A stretch of DNA of 64,000 bases from Pedobacter helvus (GTDB lineage Bacteria; Bacteroidota; Bacteroidia; Sphingobacteriales; Sphingobacteriaceae): positions 62,001 to 126,000 of the forward strand of contig NZ_SRMP01000004.1 of the NCBI RefSeq assembly GCF_005925325.1, written 5' to 3'. How positions within the stretch are numbered: the first letter of the stretch is position 1; the number at the start of each line of letters is the position of its first letter. Shown here one piece after another: positions 9,011 to 18,141 of the stretch. The position numbers and the translations under genes were made by a program. The notes under the pieces are model-generated. The model had not been told where the DNA came from, did not search any database, and saw nothing but the letters and a program-made list of their open reading frames with translations.

Positions 9011-9478
9011 TTAAAGGTTGCTTAACTGCTCTTTAGTAAAGGATGCATTTAGCCATTCGCTTTCGTAGCCTGCACCATATTTGTCGTAGAAATTGATGCC
9101 AGGAGTATTCCAGTCTAACACTTGCCAATTCATTCCATTGAAGTTTCTTTCCTTAGCTTCTTGCACTACACGATCAAACAACAGCTTCCCAATTCCTTTT
9201 CCTCTGTAGCTCTCCGTAACCAAAAAATCCTCAAGATATAAACGACAACCTTTCCAAGTTGAGTATCTGATGTAAAACAACGCTAAGCCAACAATGGTTT
9301 GTCCATCTACAGCTACAAATGATTTCCACACTGGGTTTTTTCCAAAGCCAGCTTCCACAAATTCTTCCAAAGTTACCGTAACTTCATCGGGAGCTTTTTC
9401 ATAAACCGCTAATTCGGTAATTAATTCTAATAGCCGCGGACAGTCTTCAGGTTTTGCTACTCTTAATTCGATATTCAT
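9011..9478 (-). CDS. GNAT family N-acetyltransferase, diamine/thialysine type
   Basis: Acetyl-CoA-dependent N-acetyltransferase of 155 residues. The arrangement resembles spermidine/spermine (SSAT) and thialysine acetyltransferases: N-terminal RVAKPEDCPRLLELI, then LYLEDFLVTESYRGKGIGKLLFD, where RGKGIGK is the acetyl-CoA P-loop (about residues 95-101), and a C-terminal WQVLDWNTPGINFYDKYGA with the W and Y expected for this group. Substrate is probably a small amine, but this is inferred. It lies 11 bases upstream of the lipoprotein gene on the same strand. Confidence 0.85.
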   Translation of the reverse strand: MNIELRVAKPEDCPRLLELITELAVYEKAPDEVTVTLEEFVEAGFGKNPVWKSFVAVDGQTIVGLALFYIRYSTWKGCRLYLEDFLVTESYRGKGIGKLLFDRVVQEAKERNFNGMNWQVLDWNTPGINFYDKYGAGYESEWLNASFTKEQLSNL

Positions 9479-9584
9479 TTTGCTTGGTTAGTGTTTCAGT
9501 TTTTTGGAAATTGATTATTGGTGAATTGGATATTTGAAATTGATCTTATTTGGGTAAGCTTAATGCACTTTTAACTTTCGACTT

Positions 9585-10280
9585 CTAACTTTCTGTGTTC
9601 TTCCAATGTTTGATTACTCTTTTGCCGAAGATATTGCTTCCAATTCTTACCATCGTACTGCCTTCTTCAATCGCCAATTTATAATCTGCAGACATGCCCA
9701 TTGAAATTTCCTTGAAGAAATCATCCTTTCTGAAATAGCTTACTTTAATGCCATCAAATAAAACTTTCAGTTCGTTAAATTCTGCACTAGTTTGTTTTTC
9801 TTGAGCTGTATTGGTAGCAATTCCCATTAAACCTACAATTCGTACATTTTTCAATGCTTCAAATTCTTCAGAACGCAATAGCTCAATGGCCTCATCAAAA
9901 CCTAAACCAAACTTAGTTTCTTCATCTGCGATATAGATTTGCAACAAACAATCTATTACGCGATTATGCTTTGCAGCTTGTTTGTTGATCTCCTTTAATA
10001 GTTTAAAGCTATCTACAGACTCGATCAGTTTTACGAAAGGAGCAATGTATTTTACTTTATTGGTTTGCAAATGACCAATCAAATGCCATTCAATATCATC
10101 TGGTAATTGTGATTGCTTTTCTACCATTTCCTGTACTAAATTTTCTCCAAAAACTCGCTGACCAGCATCATAAGCTTCTTTAACAGCTTCTACCGGATGG
10201 TTTTTAGAAACAGCCACAAGTTTAACTCCGTCGCCTTCAATTTCGTTTTTATATTTCAATAAGTTATCAGCAATGCTCAT
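9585..10280 (-). CDS. YggS family PLP-binding protein
   Basis: Pyridoxal-phosphate-binding homeostasis protein (YggS/PLPBP) of the alanine-racemase-like fold type III; it has no known enzymatic activity and helps keep PLP and amino-acid pools balanced. 231 residues. LVAVSKNHP near residue 20-29 carries the PLP-binding Lys; FGENLVQEM, WHLIGHLQTNKVK and the C-terminal SMGMSADYKLAIEEGSTMVRIGSNIFG are the family signatures. It stands apart, with more than 100 bases on each side. pdxH, which makes PLP, is 8 kb away. Confidence 0.94.
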   Translation of the reverse strand: MSIADNLLKYKNEIEGDGVKLVAVSKNHPVEAVKEAYDAGQRVFGENLVQEMVEKQSQLPDDIEWHLIGHLQTNKVKYIAPFVKLIESVDSFKLLKEINKQAAKHNRVIDCLLQIYIADEETKFGLGFDEAIELLRSEEFEALKNVRIVGLMGIATNTAQEKQTSAEFNELKVLFDGIKVSYFRKDDFFKEISMGMSADYKLAIEEGSTMVRIGSNIFGKRVIKHWKNTES

Positions 10281-10425
10281 TTATCAGTATTTTTGGTGGT
10301 AAAATTAATTATTACGAACGAAACCACATAGGCACATCATATTTTAAGTTATTTATCTCAACGTTGAGCAGCAATTAACTTAAACTATGCTTACGATGTG
10401 TTTAAAATATTTTGATGATATAGAA

Positions 10426-10932
10426 ATGACGAGATTTTTCACAATAGTTTTTTGCATTACATTGTTTGTGGCCTGCAAGCCTGGTATTCCCAAGGATATT
10501 GTACAGCCAAATGAAATGGAAAAAATACTGTTTGACATACATGTAATTGATGGCTACGTATCATTGATACCAACACCAGATAGTGCCAAAAAAGTCACTG
10601 CGCCAATGTATAAAGGAATTTATAAGAAGTACGGCATCGACTCTGCACTACATGCCAAAAGCATGGCCTATTATTACAAACACCCAGATTTGTTATCGAA
10701 GATGTACGATAGAATTAGTGAGAAAATGGCTAAAACTAGAGACACTGAAACTAAAAATGAGCAAAAGGCACTTAAGTTAGAAGCAGATAAAGAAGCTAAA
10801 CTTCAAAAAGCTGCCGAAGCAAAAAAGGCAGATTCGATTAAGAAAGCTGCAAAAGTTAACAAAATTGATACTGCTAAAAACGAACTCAAACCAATGAAAA
10901 GATTGGTAAGAAAACAAAATGCTACAAAATAA
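10426..10932 (+). CDS. DUF4296 domain lipoprotein
   Basis: Small lipoprotein of 168 residues with an N-terminal DUF4296 domain. From the ATG at 10426 the protein begins MTRFFTIVFCITLFVAC, a lipoprotein signal; the ATG codons further upstream would bury it. The conserved segment PNEMEKILFDIHVIDGY follows, then YKKYGIDSALHAKSMAYYYKHPDLLSKMYDRI. The C-terminal third is a charged Lys/Ala/Glu-rich coiled-coil-like tail. Function is unknown. Its end overlaps the extended reading frame of mutS2 by up to 14 bases, so translational coupling is likely. Confidence 0.8.
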   Translation: MTRFFTIVFCITLFVACKPGIPKDIVQPNEMEKILFDIHVIDGYVSLIPTPDSAKKVTAPMYKGIYKKYGIDSALHAKSMAYYYKHPDLLSKMYDRISEKMAKTRDTETKNEQKALKLEADKEAKLQKAAEAKKADSIKKAAKVNKIDTAKNELKPMKRLVRKQNATK

Positions 10933-10933
10933 T

Positions 10934-13312
10934 ATGTTGTACCCCGAAAATTGCGAAGAGAGATTAGGATTTAATGAAGTTAGGCAATTGGTACGTCAGC
11001 ATTGCTTAAGTACAATGGGACAAAACCTGGTAGATAAAATGCAGGTAATGTCTAAGTATGATCAAATTGACAAATTTTTACGCCAAACGAAAGAATTTAA
11101 AAGCATACTCGAAAACCAAGAACCATTACAAATCAATGCTTTTTTTGATATTAAAGTATTGGCCGATAAAATTAGAGTTGAAGGAAGTTATTTAATTGAA
11201 GAAGAACTCTTCAAAATATACACCTCGTTACAAACTGTCTTTTCTGTAATTCGATTTTTCGATGAACGTAAGGAACTTTATCCTAGTCTGGAAGCATTGT
11301 TTGAACATCTTCCGATAGAAAGAGACATCCTTAAAAAGATAGAAGCCGTATTAGATGCAAAAGGAAAAATTAAACCTAATGCATCTGCAGCACTGTTTGA
11401 AATTACTACTTCTATAGCCAAAGGCGAACAAGAGGTACGTAGAAAAATGGATGCCATTTACAAAAACGCGGTGGCTAGTAATTGGGTAGCCGATGGAAGC
11501 TTAACGGTACGTGATGGGAGAATTTGTATTCCAATTTTGGCGGAAAACAAGCGTAAACTGAAAGGTTTCATCCATGACGAATCTGCTAGCGGGCAAACCG
11601 TTTACCTAGAACCGGAGGAAGTTTTTACGCTTAATAATAAGCTTCGCGACTTAGAATTTGATAGACGAAGAGAAATAATCCGTATTCTGATAGCAACCAC
11701 GGACGAGCTGAGACCATTTTCTCCGATTTTGTTGTCTTATCATAGCTTTTTAACGAAGTTGGATTTTGTGAGAGCAAAAGCACTATTTGCAATTCAGGTT
11801 GGAGCGCAAATGCCAATGTTGCTGAAGGAACCAAAAACAAAGTTGATTAATGCTCGCCATCCGTTGTTGTTGCTTTCTTTTGCAAATGAGCAAAATGGGA
11901 AAAGTGTGGTTCCGTTAAACGTCCACTTGAACGAGGGAATGCGGATTGTTTTGGTGTCCGGACCGAATGCAGGTGGTAAATCAGTTTGTATGAAAACCGT
12001 TGGCTTGTTGCAGATGATGTTGCAAACAGGTTTGCTGGTTCCGGTAGATGAACACAGCGAAATGGGCATTTTTCATCAGATTTTTGCTGATATTGGCGAT
12101 GATCAATCTATTGAATCGGATTTGAGTACTTATAGTGCTCATTTGAATAAAATGCGCTATTTCGTGGCTCATGCCAACCCCAAAACCTTGGTGCTAATCG
12201 ATGAGTTTGGTACAGGAACCGATCCTCAATTTGGTGGCCCGATGGCAGAGGCAGTATTAGAAGTACTAAACAAGAAAAAAGTTAGAGGTGTAATCACTAC
12301 GCACTATTCTAATTTGAAACTTTTCGCTGGTGATACCGAAGGTCTTGAAAATGCATCGATGTTGTTTGACAACAGCAAAATGAAGCCGCTTTACATTTTA
12401 GATATCGGTAAACCAGGAAGTTCTTACGCTTTTGAAATTGCCCAAAACATTGGTTTGCAAAAAGAAGTGTTAGAATTAGCTAGAGAGAAAATCGGTACCA
12501 ACCAAAATAGTATCGATAGTTTATTGGTAAACTTAGAGAAGGAAAAACGTCAAGTTCATGAAACCAAAGTAAAGTTAGCTAATCAACAGAATAGGCTAAA
12601 CCAACTTTTGGCCGAGAACGAAAAGCAGAAATCTTTCCTTGAAGAGAATAAGAAGACGCTGATTAAAAATGCAAAAGTACAAGCTCAAAACATCATTAAG
12701 GATGCCAACAAGCTAGTAGAAAATACGATTGCGCAGATTAAAAAGAAGCAGGCTGATAAAGAAGCTACTCGGGAGATCAGACAAAACCTACAAAAAGGCT
12801 TGGCAAGAAATGAAGTAAAAATTGAAGAACCAAAACCTGTAATCGAATTTGATGACAGCGAATTGGAAGTAGGAGACTGGATCCAATTGATTGGCACAGA
12901 GAATACAGGACAGGTTTTAGAAATCAATAAGAATAATTTGGTAGTTGCGCTAGGAGATCTACGTTCTGTGGTAAAGCGTAACCGAGTGCAGAAAATCAGT
13001 AACCGACAGGTAAAAAAATTGGTTCAACGCAGTTCTTACACCAGCAGCTTAAATGATGCGGTTAGTAGTTTTAGAGCGGAGTTAGATTTACGTGGTATGC
13101 GTGGCGAAGTTGCCTTGCAAGAGTTAGAAAACTATATGGATAAAGCGATTATGTTGGGTTTTCCATCTATTAAGTTAATTCATGGTAAAGGCGATGGTAT
13201 ATTGCGTAAGCTGATCAGAACTCACCTAAAATCATACAAGCAAGTAGATAGGATGGAAGATGAGCATTTAGATAGAGGTGGTGATGGGATCACTTATGTG
13301 TATATGAAATAA
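10934..13312 (+). CDS. mutS2: MutS2 family ATPase with Smr domain
   Basis: MutS2 proteins are ATPases that act on branched DNA or, in Bacillus, on collided ribosomes, using a C-terminal Smr nuclease-type domain. About 792 residues from the ATG at 10934, which gives the usual MLYPxN start; an in-frame ATG at 10919 would add five residues and overlap the upstream gene. The Walker A GPNAGGKS is near residue 343, Walker B LVLIDEFGTGTDP near 425, a long coiled coil spans about 515-610, a KOW-like segment about 640-690, and the Smr domain starts at LDLRGMRGEVAL and ends with LIHGKGDGILR. Full length, no damage. Confidence 0.93.
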   Translation: MLYPENCEERLGFNEVRQLVRQHCLSTMGQNLVDKMQVMSKYDQIDKFLRQTKEFKSILENQEPLQINAFFDIKVLADKIRVEGSYLIEEELFKIYTSLQTVFSVIRFFDERKELYPSLEALFEHLPIERDILKKIEAVLDAKGKIKPNASAALFEITTSIAKGEQEVRRKMDAIYKNAVASNWVADGSLTVRDGRICIPILAENKRKLKGFIHDESASGQTVYLEPEEVFTLNNKLRDLEFDRRREIIRILIATTDELRPFSPILLSYHSFLTKLDFVRAKALFAIQVGAQMPMLLKEPKTKLINARHPLLLLSFANEQNGKSVVPLNVHLNEGMRIVLVSGPNAGGKSVCMKTVGLLQMMLQTGLLVPVDEHSEMGIFHQIFADIGDDQSIESDLSTYSAHLNKMRYFVAHANPKTLVLIDEFGTGTDPQFGGPMAEAVLEVLNKKKVRGVITTHYSNLKLFAGDTEGLENASMLFDNSKMKPLYILDIGKPGSSYAFEIAQNIGLQKEVLELAREKIGTNQNSIDSLLVNLEKEKRQVHETKVKLANQQNRLNQLLAENEKQKSFLEENKKTLIKNAKVQAQNIIKDANKLVENTIAQIKKKQADKEATREIRQNLQKGLARNEVKIEEPKPVIEFDDSELEVGDWIQLIGTENTGQVLEINKNNLVVALGDLRSVVKRNRVQKISNRQVKKLVQRSSYTSSLNDAVSSFRAELDLRGMRGEVALQELENYMDKAIMLGFPSIKLIHGKGDGILRKLIRTHLKSYKQVDRMEDEHLDRGGDGITYVYMK

Positions 13313-13324
13313 TTTATTAGCCAT

Positions 13325-13363
13325 AGATGCACAGATATTTTTAAAGTATTAATTTGTGCATCT
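13325..13363. repeat. GATGCACAGAT inverted repeat after mutS2
   Basis: AGATGCACAGAT (13325-13336) faces ATTTGTGCATCT (13352-13363) with one mismatch. Single arms or larger versions of the same word occur near 16083 and at 29758/29884. No clear T-run follows, so it is listed as a repeat, though it may fold at the mutS2 mRNA end. Confidence 0.55.
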
Positions 13364-13385
13364 GTAACATAAATTAACACTCCTT

Positions 13386-13445
13386 CACGCTGAATTTATT
13401 TTACTGCGTAGCTTTCTGTTTCACTACAGGTCAGCATCAGCTTTA
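13386..13445 (-). repeat. GCTGATGCTGACCTGTAG repeat, partial copy
   Basis: The minus strand carries the first about 60 bases of the element found in full at 19146-19270 and 33269-33393: GCTGATGCTGACCTGTAG, then GAAAGCTACGCAGTAAAA and TAAATTCAGC. The second half is missing here. Confidence 0.75.
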
Positions 13446-13494
13446 AATAACTATAAACGAATAGCTATGCAATTATGGTTAAAAAATATAATGT

Positions 13495-14106
13495 ATGGTG
13501 AATACTGATGAAAATAAAGTCTCTTATCTAAATAGTCTAAATGCATATTTGTCTAGTTACGCCACTATTTCGGCTACGTCATTCGAACTCATTAAGAATC
13601 TCGTTAAGTTTCAACGATTAGCAAAAAACGAAATTCTAATTGCAGAAGGAGAAATTGCCAGAAGCATTTATTTTTTAGGTAGAGGAGCAATTAGGGCATA
13701 TTCAAGTAATGCGCAAGGTCATACTTACAATAAAAACATCTTCCTAAAGAATAAGATGGTTGGTTCTATGGTTTCTTCTTTACTGCAAAAGCCGTCGACA
13801 TTTACACTTCAAGCACTAGAGGATTGCGTATTGCTTAGTATCAATTTCATTAAGTTTAAGCAACTTATTAACGAAAATGAGGACTTGAAAAATTATTACA
13901 TCGCTTACTTAGAAAAGGATTGGATCATTGAAAAGGAACAACGGGAAGTCTCTTTAGTAATGGATAATGCAAGTATTCGATATCAAAAGTTGATAGAAAT
14001 ACATCCAAACATTGAGAAAGAAATTTCTTTACATCACATTGCTTCTCATCTAGGAATTACACCAACGCAATTGAGCCGAATTAGAAGAGATTTAAAATCT
14101 AGCTAA
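13495..14106 (+). CDS. Crp/Fnr family transcriptional regulator
   Basis: DNA-binding regulator of 203 residues with an N-terminal cyclic-nucleotide-binding-like domain (ILIAEGEIARSIYFLGRGAIRAY at about 43-65) and a C-terminal helix-turn-helix (LHHIASHLGITPTQLSRIRRDL). The ligand is unknown; conserved cAMP-contact residues are not obvious, which is common in this Bacteroidota subfamily. It is probably linked to the GNAT gene that follows 50 bases later, a layout in which these regulators often control a small neighbour; this is inference. Confidence 0.88.
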   Translation: MVNTDENKVSYLNSLNAYLSSYATISATSFELIKNLVKFQRLAKNEILIAEGEIARSIYFLGRGAIRAYSSNAQGHTYNKNIFLKNKMVGSMVSSLLQKPSTFTLQALEDCVLLSINFIKFKQLINENEDLKNYYIAYLEKDWIIEKEQREVSLVMDNASIRYQKLIEIHPNIEKEISLHHIASHLGITPTQLSRIRRDLKSS

Positions 14107-14156
14107 AATCAACATATGTAAATGTTTTGATCAGTTAGATATATGAACTTTGCGTA

Positions 14157-14888
14157 ATGAAAAATATAAATGAATTAAATATAGCTAACCTGACTGCTTT
14201 ATGGACAAAAGTAGGTCGGTTAGTTGGTAATTACAGTAAAGTTAATGCTTGCGAAAGCAGTGTAGTAAATCATTCTCAATGGCCTAATAAAATATGGATA
14301 AAAGAAGAGTTGAACACTAAATTGCTAGATCAGCTTACGGAGCAAATGGTTGCTTCTAAAATTGATTTGGTATTTCCACATTGGAATATTTATTCAGATG
14401 AAATTAAAGACTTAGCACCAGATACTTTCATTCAAAAATCTGAGCAAACCGGAATGTCGCTCAAATTAGACCAAGCATTCGAGCTATCAAACTCACTGAA
14501 TTTTAAACGTGTTTCTCAAAAGGAAGAGGTCAAACTTTGGACTTCTATTTATCCAAAATGCTTTGGTTATGTGATTTCTGAAGAAATATTATCCAAAACA
14601 AAAGATGAAATAGCTTTTTATCTTTTTTATGCTAACGATGAACTTGTCGGTACTGCAATTTATTTTCCGACTAATGAGGTTGTGGGTATCCACGGTGTGG
14701 GAATTATTCCCGAAATGAGGAAGAAAGGTTTTGCAGAAGAAATCATGAAAATACTACTCAACAAAGCTATCTCAGAAAGCATTTCTTATGCTACTTTACA
14801 AGCATCTCCATTAGGTAAGGGAATTTACAAAAGATTGGGGTTTACAGAAGATTTTACTATCAAAAACTACGGACTGAAAGCAATTTAG
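14157..14888 (+). CDS. GNAT family N-acetyltransferase
   Basis: Protein of 243 residues whose C-terminal half is a GNAT domain: LVGTAIYFPTNEVVGIHGVGIIPEMRKKGFAEEIM, with the acetyl-CoA loop MRKKGFAEE near 188-196, and a terminal ASPLGKGIYKRLGFTEDF. The N-terminal half has no recognised fold and may be a degenerate second GNAT repeat. The substrate is unknown. The nearby Crp-type gene is the only hint of regulation. Confidence 0.78.
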   Translation: MKNINELNIANLTALWTKVGRLVGNYSKVNACESSVVNHSQWPNKIWIKEELNTKLLDQLTEQMVASKIDLVFPHWNIYSDEIKDLAPDTFIQKSEQTGMSLKLDQAFELSNSLNFKRVSQKEEVKLWTSIYPKCFGYVISEEILSKTKDEIAFYLFYANDELVGTAIYFPTNEVVGIHGVGIIPEMRKKGFAEEIMKILLNKAISESISYATLQASPLGKGIYKRLGFTEDFTIKNYGLKAI

Positions 14889-14956
14889 TTTTTGCTATTT
14901 AATTGATAATAAACTAAAAACAAAAATTATTGTTATGTCCATAAAACAATTTGGAT

Positions 14957-16036
14957 ATGAAAAAGCTACTAATTGCCGTAGGCGTGTTGCTGTTTATTAC
15001 AGCTTGTAAAAAAGATAGGAATGATAGTGAAAACCTAGACCCTGTAGAGTTAAAAACCAAAGTTTTGGTTTCTAATCTTTCCTTACCTTGGGAACTCATT
15101 TATGGATCAGATAATCTAATTTGGTTTACTGAAAAGTCTGGAAAAATTAGCAGGATAAATCCTGTCAATGGTCAAGTAACTGCTTTACATACCATTTCCG
15201 AAGTAAGAGTACAAGGTGAAGGCGGTTTGTTAGGTATGGCTTTACATCCAAATTTCAATGCTAATCCGTTTGTATATGTATTTTATGGTTACGGAACTCC
15301 TTATAAGAACAAATTGGTAAGGTTCAGCTACACAAATAATGCGCTGAGCAACCCACAAACGTTGTTGGATAATATTCCAGCTTCTAGCAACCATAACGGA
15401 TCTAGATTACTAATTAGTGGTGATAAACTCTTTGTAACCACAGGCGATGCCGAAGATCTTAATACACCTCAAAATGTGAATTCGGTTGCAGGAAAAATAT
15501 TACGACTAAACTTGGATGGTAGCATTCCTTCGGATAATCCATTCCCAAATAATCCGGTTTGGTCTTATGGACATCGTAATGCGCAAGGCTTAGCCATGGT
15601 GGGTAATCGACTGTTTTCTTCCGAGCATGGTCCATCTTCAGACGATGAAATCAATATTATTGAAAAAGGAAGAAATTACGGATGGCCAACGGTAAAAGGA
15701 AAATGTAACGAAATAGGAGAATCCGCTTTTTGCAACCAGAATAATGTGGCAGAATCAATCATAGAATGGACGCCAACTATTGCGCCAAGTGGCATGACCT
15801 ATTACAATTCTAACTACATTCCACAGTTTAAAAACTCACTATTATTGGCCTTATTAAAAGGAACTCGTTTAATGCAACTAAAATTAAACGATGCACAAAC
15901 GGCAGTGGTAGAAACCAAAGACTTTTATATGGGGGATTTTGGAAGGATTAGAGCGGTCACTCAGTCTCCAGAAGGAAAAATTTATATCTGCACCAGTAAT
16001 GGTAATAACGATAGAATTGTAGAGATATCGAAATAG
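14957..16036 (+). CDS. PQQ-dependent sugar dehydrogenase family lipoprotein
   Basis: Six-bladed beta-propeller of the soluble glucose/aldose dehydrogenase (GSDH) family, which oxidises sugars with PQQ. 359 residues from the ATG at 14957, beginning MKKLLIAVGVLLFITAC, a lipoprotein signal; the upstream TTG is not needed. Motifs include EGGLLGMALHPNF, the PQQ-site NHNGSRLLI near 148, YGHRNAQGLA, SSEHGPSSDDEINII and GRNYGWP, all characteristic of the family. Probably anchored in the periplasm or outer membrane. Whether the organism makes PQQ cannot be told from the window; some family members may use other roles. Confidence 0.87.
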   Translation: MKKLLIAVGVLLFITACKKDRNDSENLDPVELKTKVLVSNLSLPWELIYGSDNLIWFTEKSGKISRINPVNGQVTALHTISEVRVQGEGGLLGMALHPNFNANPFVYVFYGYGTPYKNKLVRFSYTNNALSNPQTLLDNIPASSNHNGSRLLISGDKLFVTTGDAEDLNTPQNVNSVAGKILRLNLDGSIPSDNPFPNNPVWSYGHRNAQGLAMVGNRLFSSEHGPSSDDEINIIEKGRNYGWPTVKGKCNEIGESAFCNQNNVAESIIEWTPTIAPSGMTYYNSNYIPQFKNSLLLALLKGTRLMQLKLNDAQTAVVETKDFYMGDFGRIRAVTQSPEGKIYICTSNGNNDRIVEISK

Positions 16037-16201
16037 AGTTTGCCCTCAGGTGTTACAGATTTCGATTTTAAGACAAAAGATAATCTGTGCATCTGTGGCT
16101 TTAAAAATAGTGTCTTAGTGTAGTTTTTACAATACTACTAAAACATTTTGCTTTTGTAAAGCAGCAAAGAAATCCTAATTTAGCCTGCAAACACACCAAA
16201 T

Positions 16202-16906
16202 ATGATTAATAAAGTTGTAGCAAATGCCGATGAGGCAATAGCTGATATTACGGACGGGAAAACGCTGATGCTAGGTGGATTTGGTCTATGCGGCATTCCT
16301 GAAAACTGTATTTCTGCCTTGGTTAAAAAAGGAGTGAAAGATTTAACCTGCATCTCTAATAATGCGGGTGTAGATGATTTCGGTATAGGCTTGATGTTGA
16401 AACAGCATCAGGTAAAGAAAATGATTTCTTCTTACGTAGGCGAAAACGCCGAATTCGAGCGCCAGTTGTTAAGTGGAGAGCTAGAAGTAGAGTTGATACC
16501 TCAGGGAACTTTAGCTACTCGTTGCTTAGCTGCTGGTTATGGTATGCCGGCAATTTTTACTCCAGCTGGTGTAGGAACCGAAGTGGCAGAAGGTAAGGAA
16601 ACCAGAAATTTTGACGGCAAGGATTATTTGATGGAATACGCTTTTGATGCTGATTTTGCTATCGTAAAAGCTTGGAAAGGCGATACTGCAGGGAATTTAA
16701 TTTTCCGTTCTACCAGTAGAAATTTCAATCCGGTAATGGCAATGGCAGGAAAAACTACCATTGCAGAAGTAGAAGAATTGGTAGAAGTGGGTCAACTAGA
16801 TCCAGATCATATCCATACACCTGGAGTTTATGTGCATCGAATCTTCCAAGGCAAGGATTACGAGAAGAGGATTGAGCAGAGAACGGTGAGGAAAGCAGAA
16901 AGTTAG
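16202..16906 (+). CDS. scoA: 3-oxoacid CoA-transferase subunit A
   Basis: Alpha subunit of succinyl-CoA:3-ketoacid CoA-transferase, which moves CoA from succinyl-CoA to acetoacetate and so opens ketone bodies and acetoacetate to the TCA cycle. 234 residues, normal length. The glycine-rich CoA-transferase signature [16 protein letters not shown] is at about 21-36, and [15 protein letters not shown] and [17 protein letters not shown] follow. Subunit B lies 565 bases downstream, separated by a repeat-flanked four-helix-bundle gene, an unusual break in an otherwise tight pair. Confidence 0.95.
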   Translation: MINKVVANADEAIADITDGKTLMLGGFGLCGIPENCISALVKKGVKDLTCISNNAGVDDFGIGLMLKQHQVKKMISSYVGENAEFERQLLSGELEVELIPQGTLATRCLAAGYGMPAIFTPAGVGTEVAEGKETRNFDGKDYLMEYAFDADFAIVKAWKGDTAGNLIFRSTSRNFNPVMAMAGKTTIAEVEELVEVGQLDPDHIHTPGVYVHRIFQGKDYEKRIEQRTVRKAES

Positions 16907-16998
16907 CTGATTAGATAATTTGATGATGTGATAATGAAACAGAAATTAACATTCATCGCGATGAATTATCACATCAGCTAATCAATAAATCATCACAT
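16903..16998. repeat. Left repeat flanking the four-helix-bundle gene
   Basis: Starts at the scoA stop codon. It begins TTAGCTGATTAGATAAT and ends with a 35-base stretch (16964-16998) opening AATTATCACATCAGCTAATC that matches 17431-17465 at 34 of 35 positions. Its two halves are also roughly inverted relative to each other. Confidence 0.7.
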
Positions 16999-17027
16999 TA
17001 ATTAACCTACCTAAGAACGATGACAGA

Positions 17028-17369
17028 ATTAGTGAAAATCTTATCGTTAAACTAAGCTTCGAATTTGCACTGGAGATAGTTAGGTATGCAGAATTATTAG
17101 AGGAAAAACGGAAGTTTGTATTGGCCAATCAATTGTTGAAATCAGGAACTAGTATTGGTGCTAATATATGGGAAGCTCAAAACTCAGAGAGTAAAGTTGA
17201 TTTTATTCATAAAATGAAGATTTCAGCGAAAGAGTGTGAAGAAACTAAATATTGGTTGCTAATATGCAAGCATTCTGAAAACTATCCAAACAGTGGGGAC
17301 TTATTAGATAAAATAGAAACTATTCAAAAAATACTTAACAAGATAATTGCAACAACTAAACAGAGATAA
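17028..17369 (+). CDS. Four-helix bundle protein (23S rRNA IVP / S23 family), start codon shifted out of frame
   Basis: Small helical protein of the family first seen in intervening sequences of 23S rRNA genes and also found as free-standing genes; function unclear. The core VLANQLLKSGTSIGANIWEAQNSESK-type region is the family signature (given here as GTSIGAN and DFIHKMKISAKE). Family similarity extends upstream of the TTG at 17121, through ENLIVKLSFEFALEIVRYAE, so the true N-terminus lies near 17020. There an ATG exists but is one base out of frame: adding one G (ATGACAG to ATGGACAG) would restore M-D-R-I-S-E. Listed from the ATT at 17028; it may start at the TTG at 17121, be a pseudogene, or contain a sequence error. 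Confidence 0.7.
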   Translation: MSENLIVKLSFEFALEIVRYAELLEEKRKFVLANQLLKSGTSIGANIWEAQNSESKVDFIHKMKISAKECEETKYWLLICKHSENYPNSGDLLDKIETIQKILNKIIATTKQR

Positions 17370-17465
17370 TTAGCTGATAAGATAATGTGAGTATATGATA
17401 ATGGTGCAAGGTTTAACAACTATTACAGTAAATTATCACATCAGCTAATCAACAAATCATCACAT
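17370..17465. repeat. Right repeat flanking the four-helix-bundle gene
   Basis: Second copy of the unit at 16903-16998: starts TTAGCTGATAAGATAAT right after the stop codon and ends with the 35-base match at 17431-17465, six bases before the scoB ATG. Confidence 0.7.
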
Positions 17466-17471
17466 AAAAAA

Positions 17472-18131
17472 ATGCTTGACAAAAACGGTATCGCGAAACG
17501 TATCGCTAAAGAAATAAAAGACGGTTATTACGTTAACTTGGGTATTGGTATCCCAACTTTGGTTGCCAATTACATTCCAGAAGGGGTTAATGTGGTGCTA
17601 CAATCAGAAAATGGTTTATTGGGCATGGGCCCATTTCCTTTTGAGGGAGAAGAAGACCCGGATTTAATTAATGCTGGTAAACAAACCATTACCACCCTAC
17701 CAGGATCATCTATTTTTGATTCAGCCATGAGCTTTGGAATGATCAGAGCACAAAAGATAGATTTAACCATTTTAGGTGCTATGGAAGTTTCTGAAAATGG
17801 AGACATTGCCAATTGGAAAATACCTGGAAAAATGGTGAAGGGAATGGGTGGAGCAATGGACTTGGTAGCTTCAGCAAAGAACATTATTGTAGCCATGCAG
17901 CATGTAAACAAAGCAGGCGAAAGCAAATTATTGCCATCTTGTTCTCTACCTTTAACGGGAGTGAAGTGCATCAAAAAAATTGTAACCGAGCTAGGTGTTT
18001 TTGATGTTTTACCCGAAGGTGGATTTAAGCTTTTGGAAAGAGCACCTGGTGTAAGCGTAGATGAGATTAGAAAAGCTACAGCAGGTAAGTTGTACGCAGA
18101 CGATGATGTACCGGAAATGGTAGTGGAATAG
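17472..18131 (+). CDS. scoB: 3-oxoacid CoA-transferase subunit B
   Basis: Beta subunit of the CoA-transferase; it supplies the catalytic glutamate that forms the CoA thioester intermediate. 219 residues, normal length. NLGIGIPTLVANY at about 22-34 and VVLQSENGLLGMGP, with the catalytic Glu at residue 46, are the family signature; GGAMDLVASAK and LPLTGVKCIKKIVTELGVF follow. Works with ScoA encoded upstream. The gene is followed by a strong 14-bp hairpin at 18142. Confidence 0.95.
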   Translation: MLDKNGIAKRIAKEIKDGYYVNLGIGIPTLVANYIPEGVNVVLQSENGLLGMGPFPFEGEEDPDLINAGKQTITTLPGSSIFDSAMSFGMIRAQKIDLTILGAMEVSENGDIANWKIPGKMVKGMGGAMDLVASAKNIIVAMQHVNKAGESKLLPSCSLPLTGVKCIKKIVTELGVFDVLPEGGFKLLERAPGVSVDEIRKATAGKLYADDDVPEMVVE

Positions 18132-18141
18132 ATTTGATTTT

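Noticed and set aside
17570..17974. 134-codon open frame on the minus strand
   Set aside because: Lies entirely within scoB on the other strand, whose protein is a clear full-length family member; the frame is a shadow.
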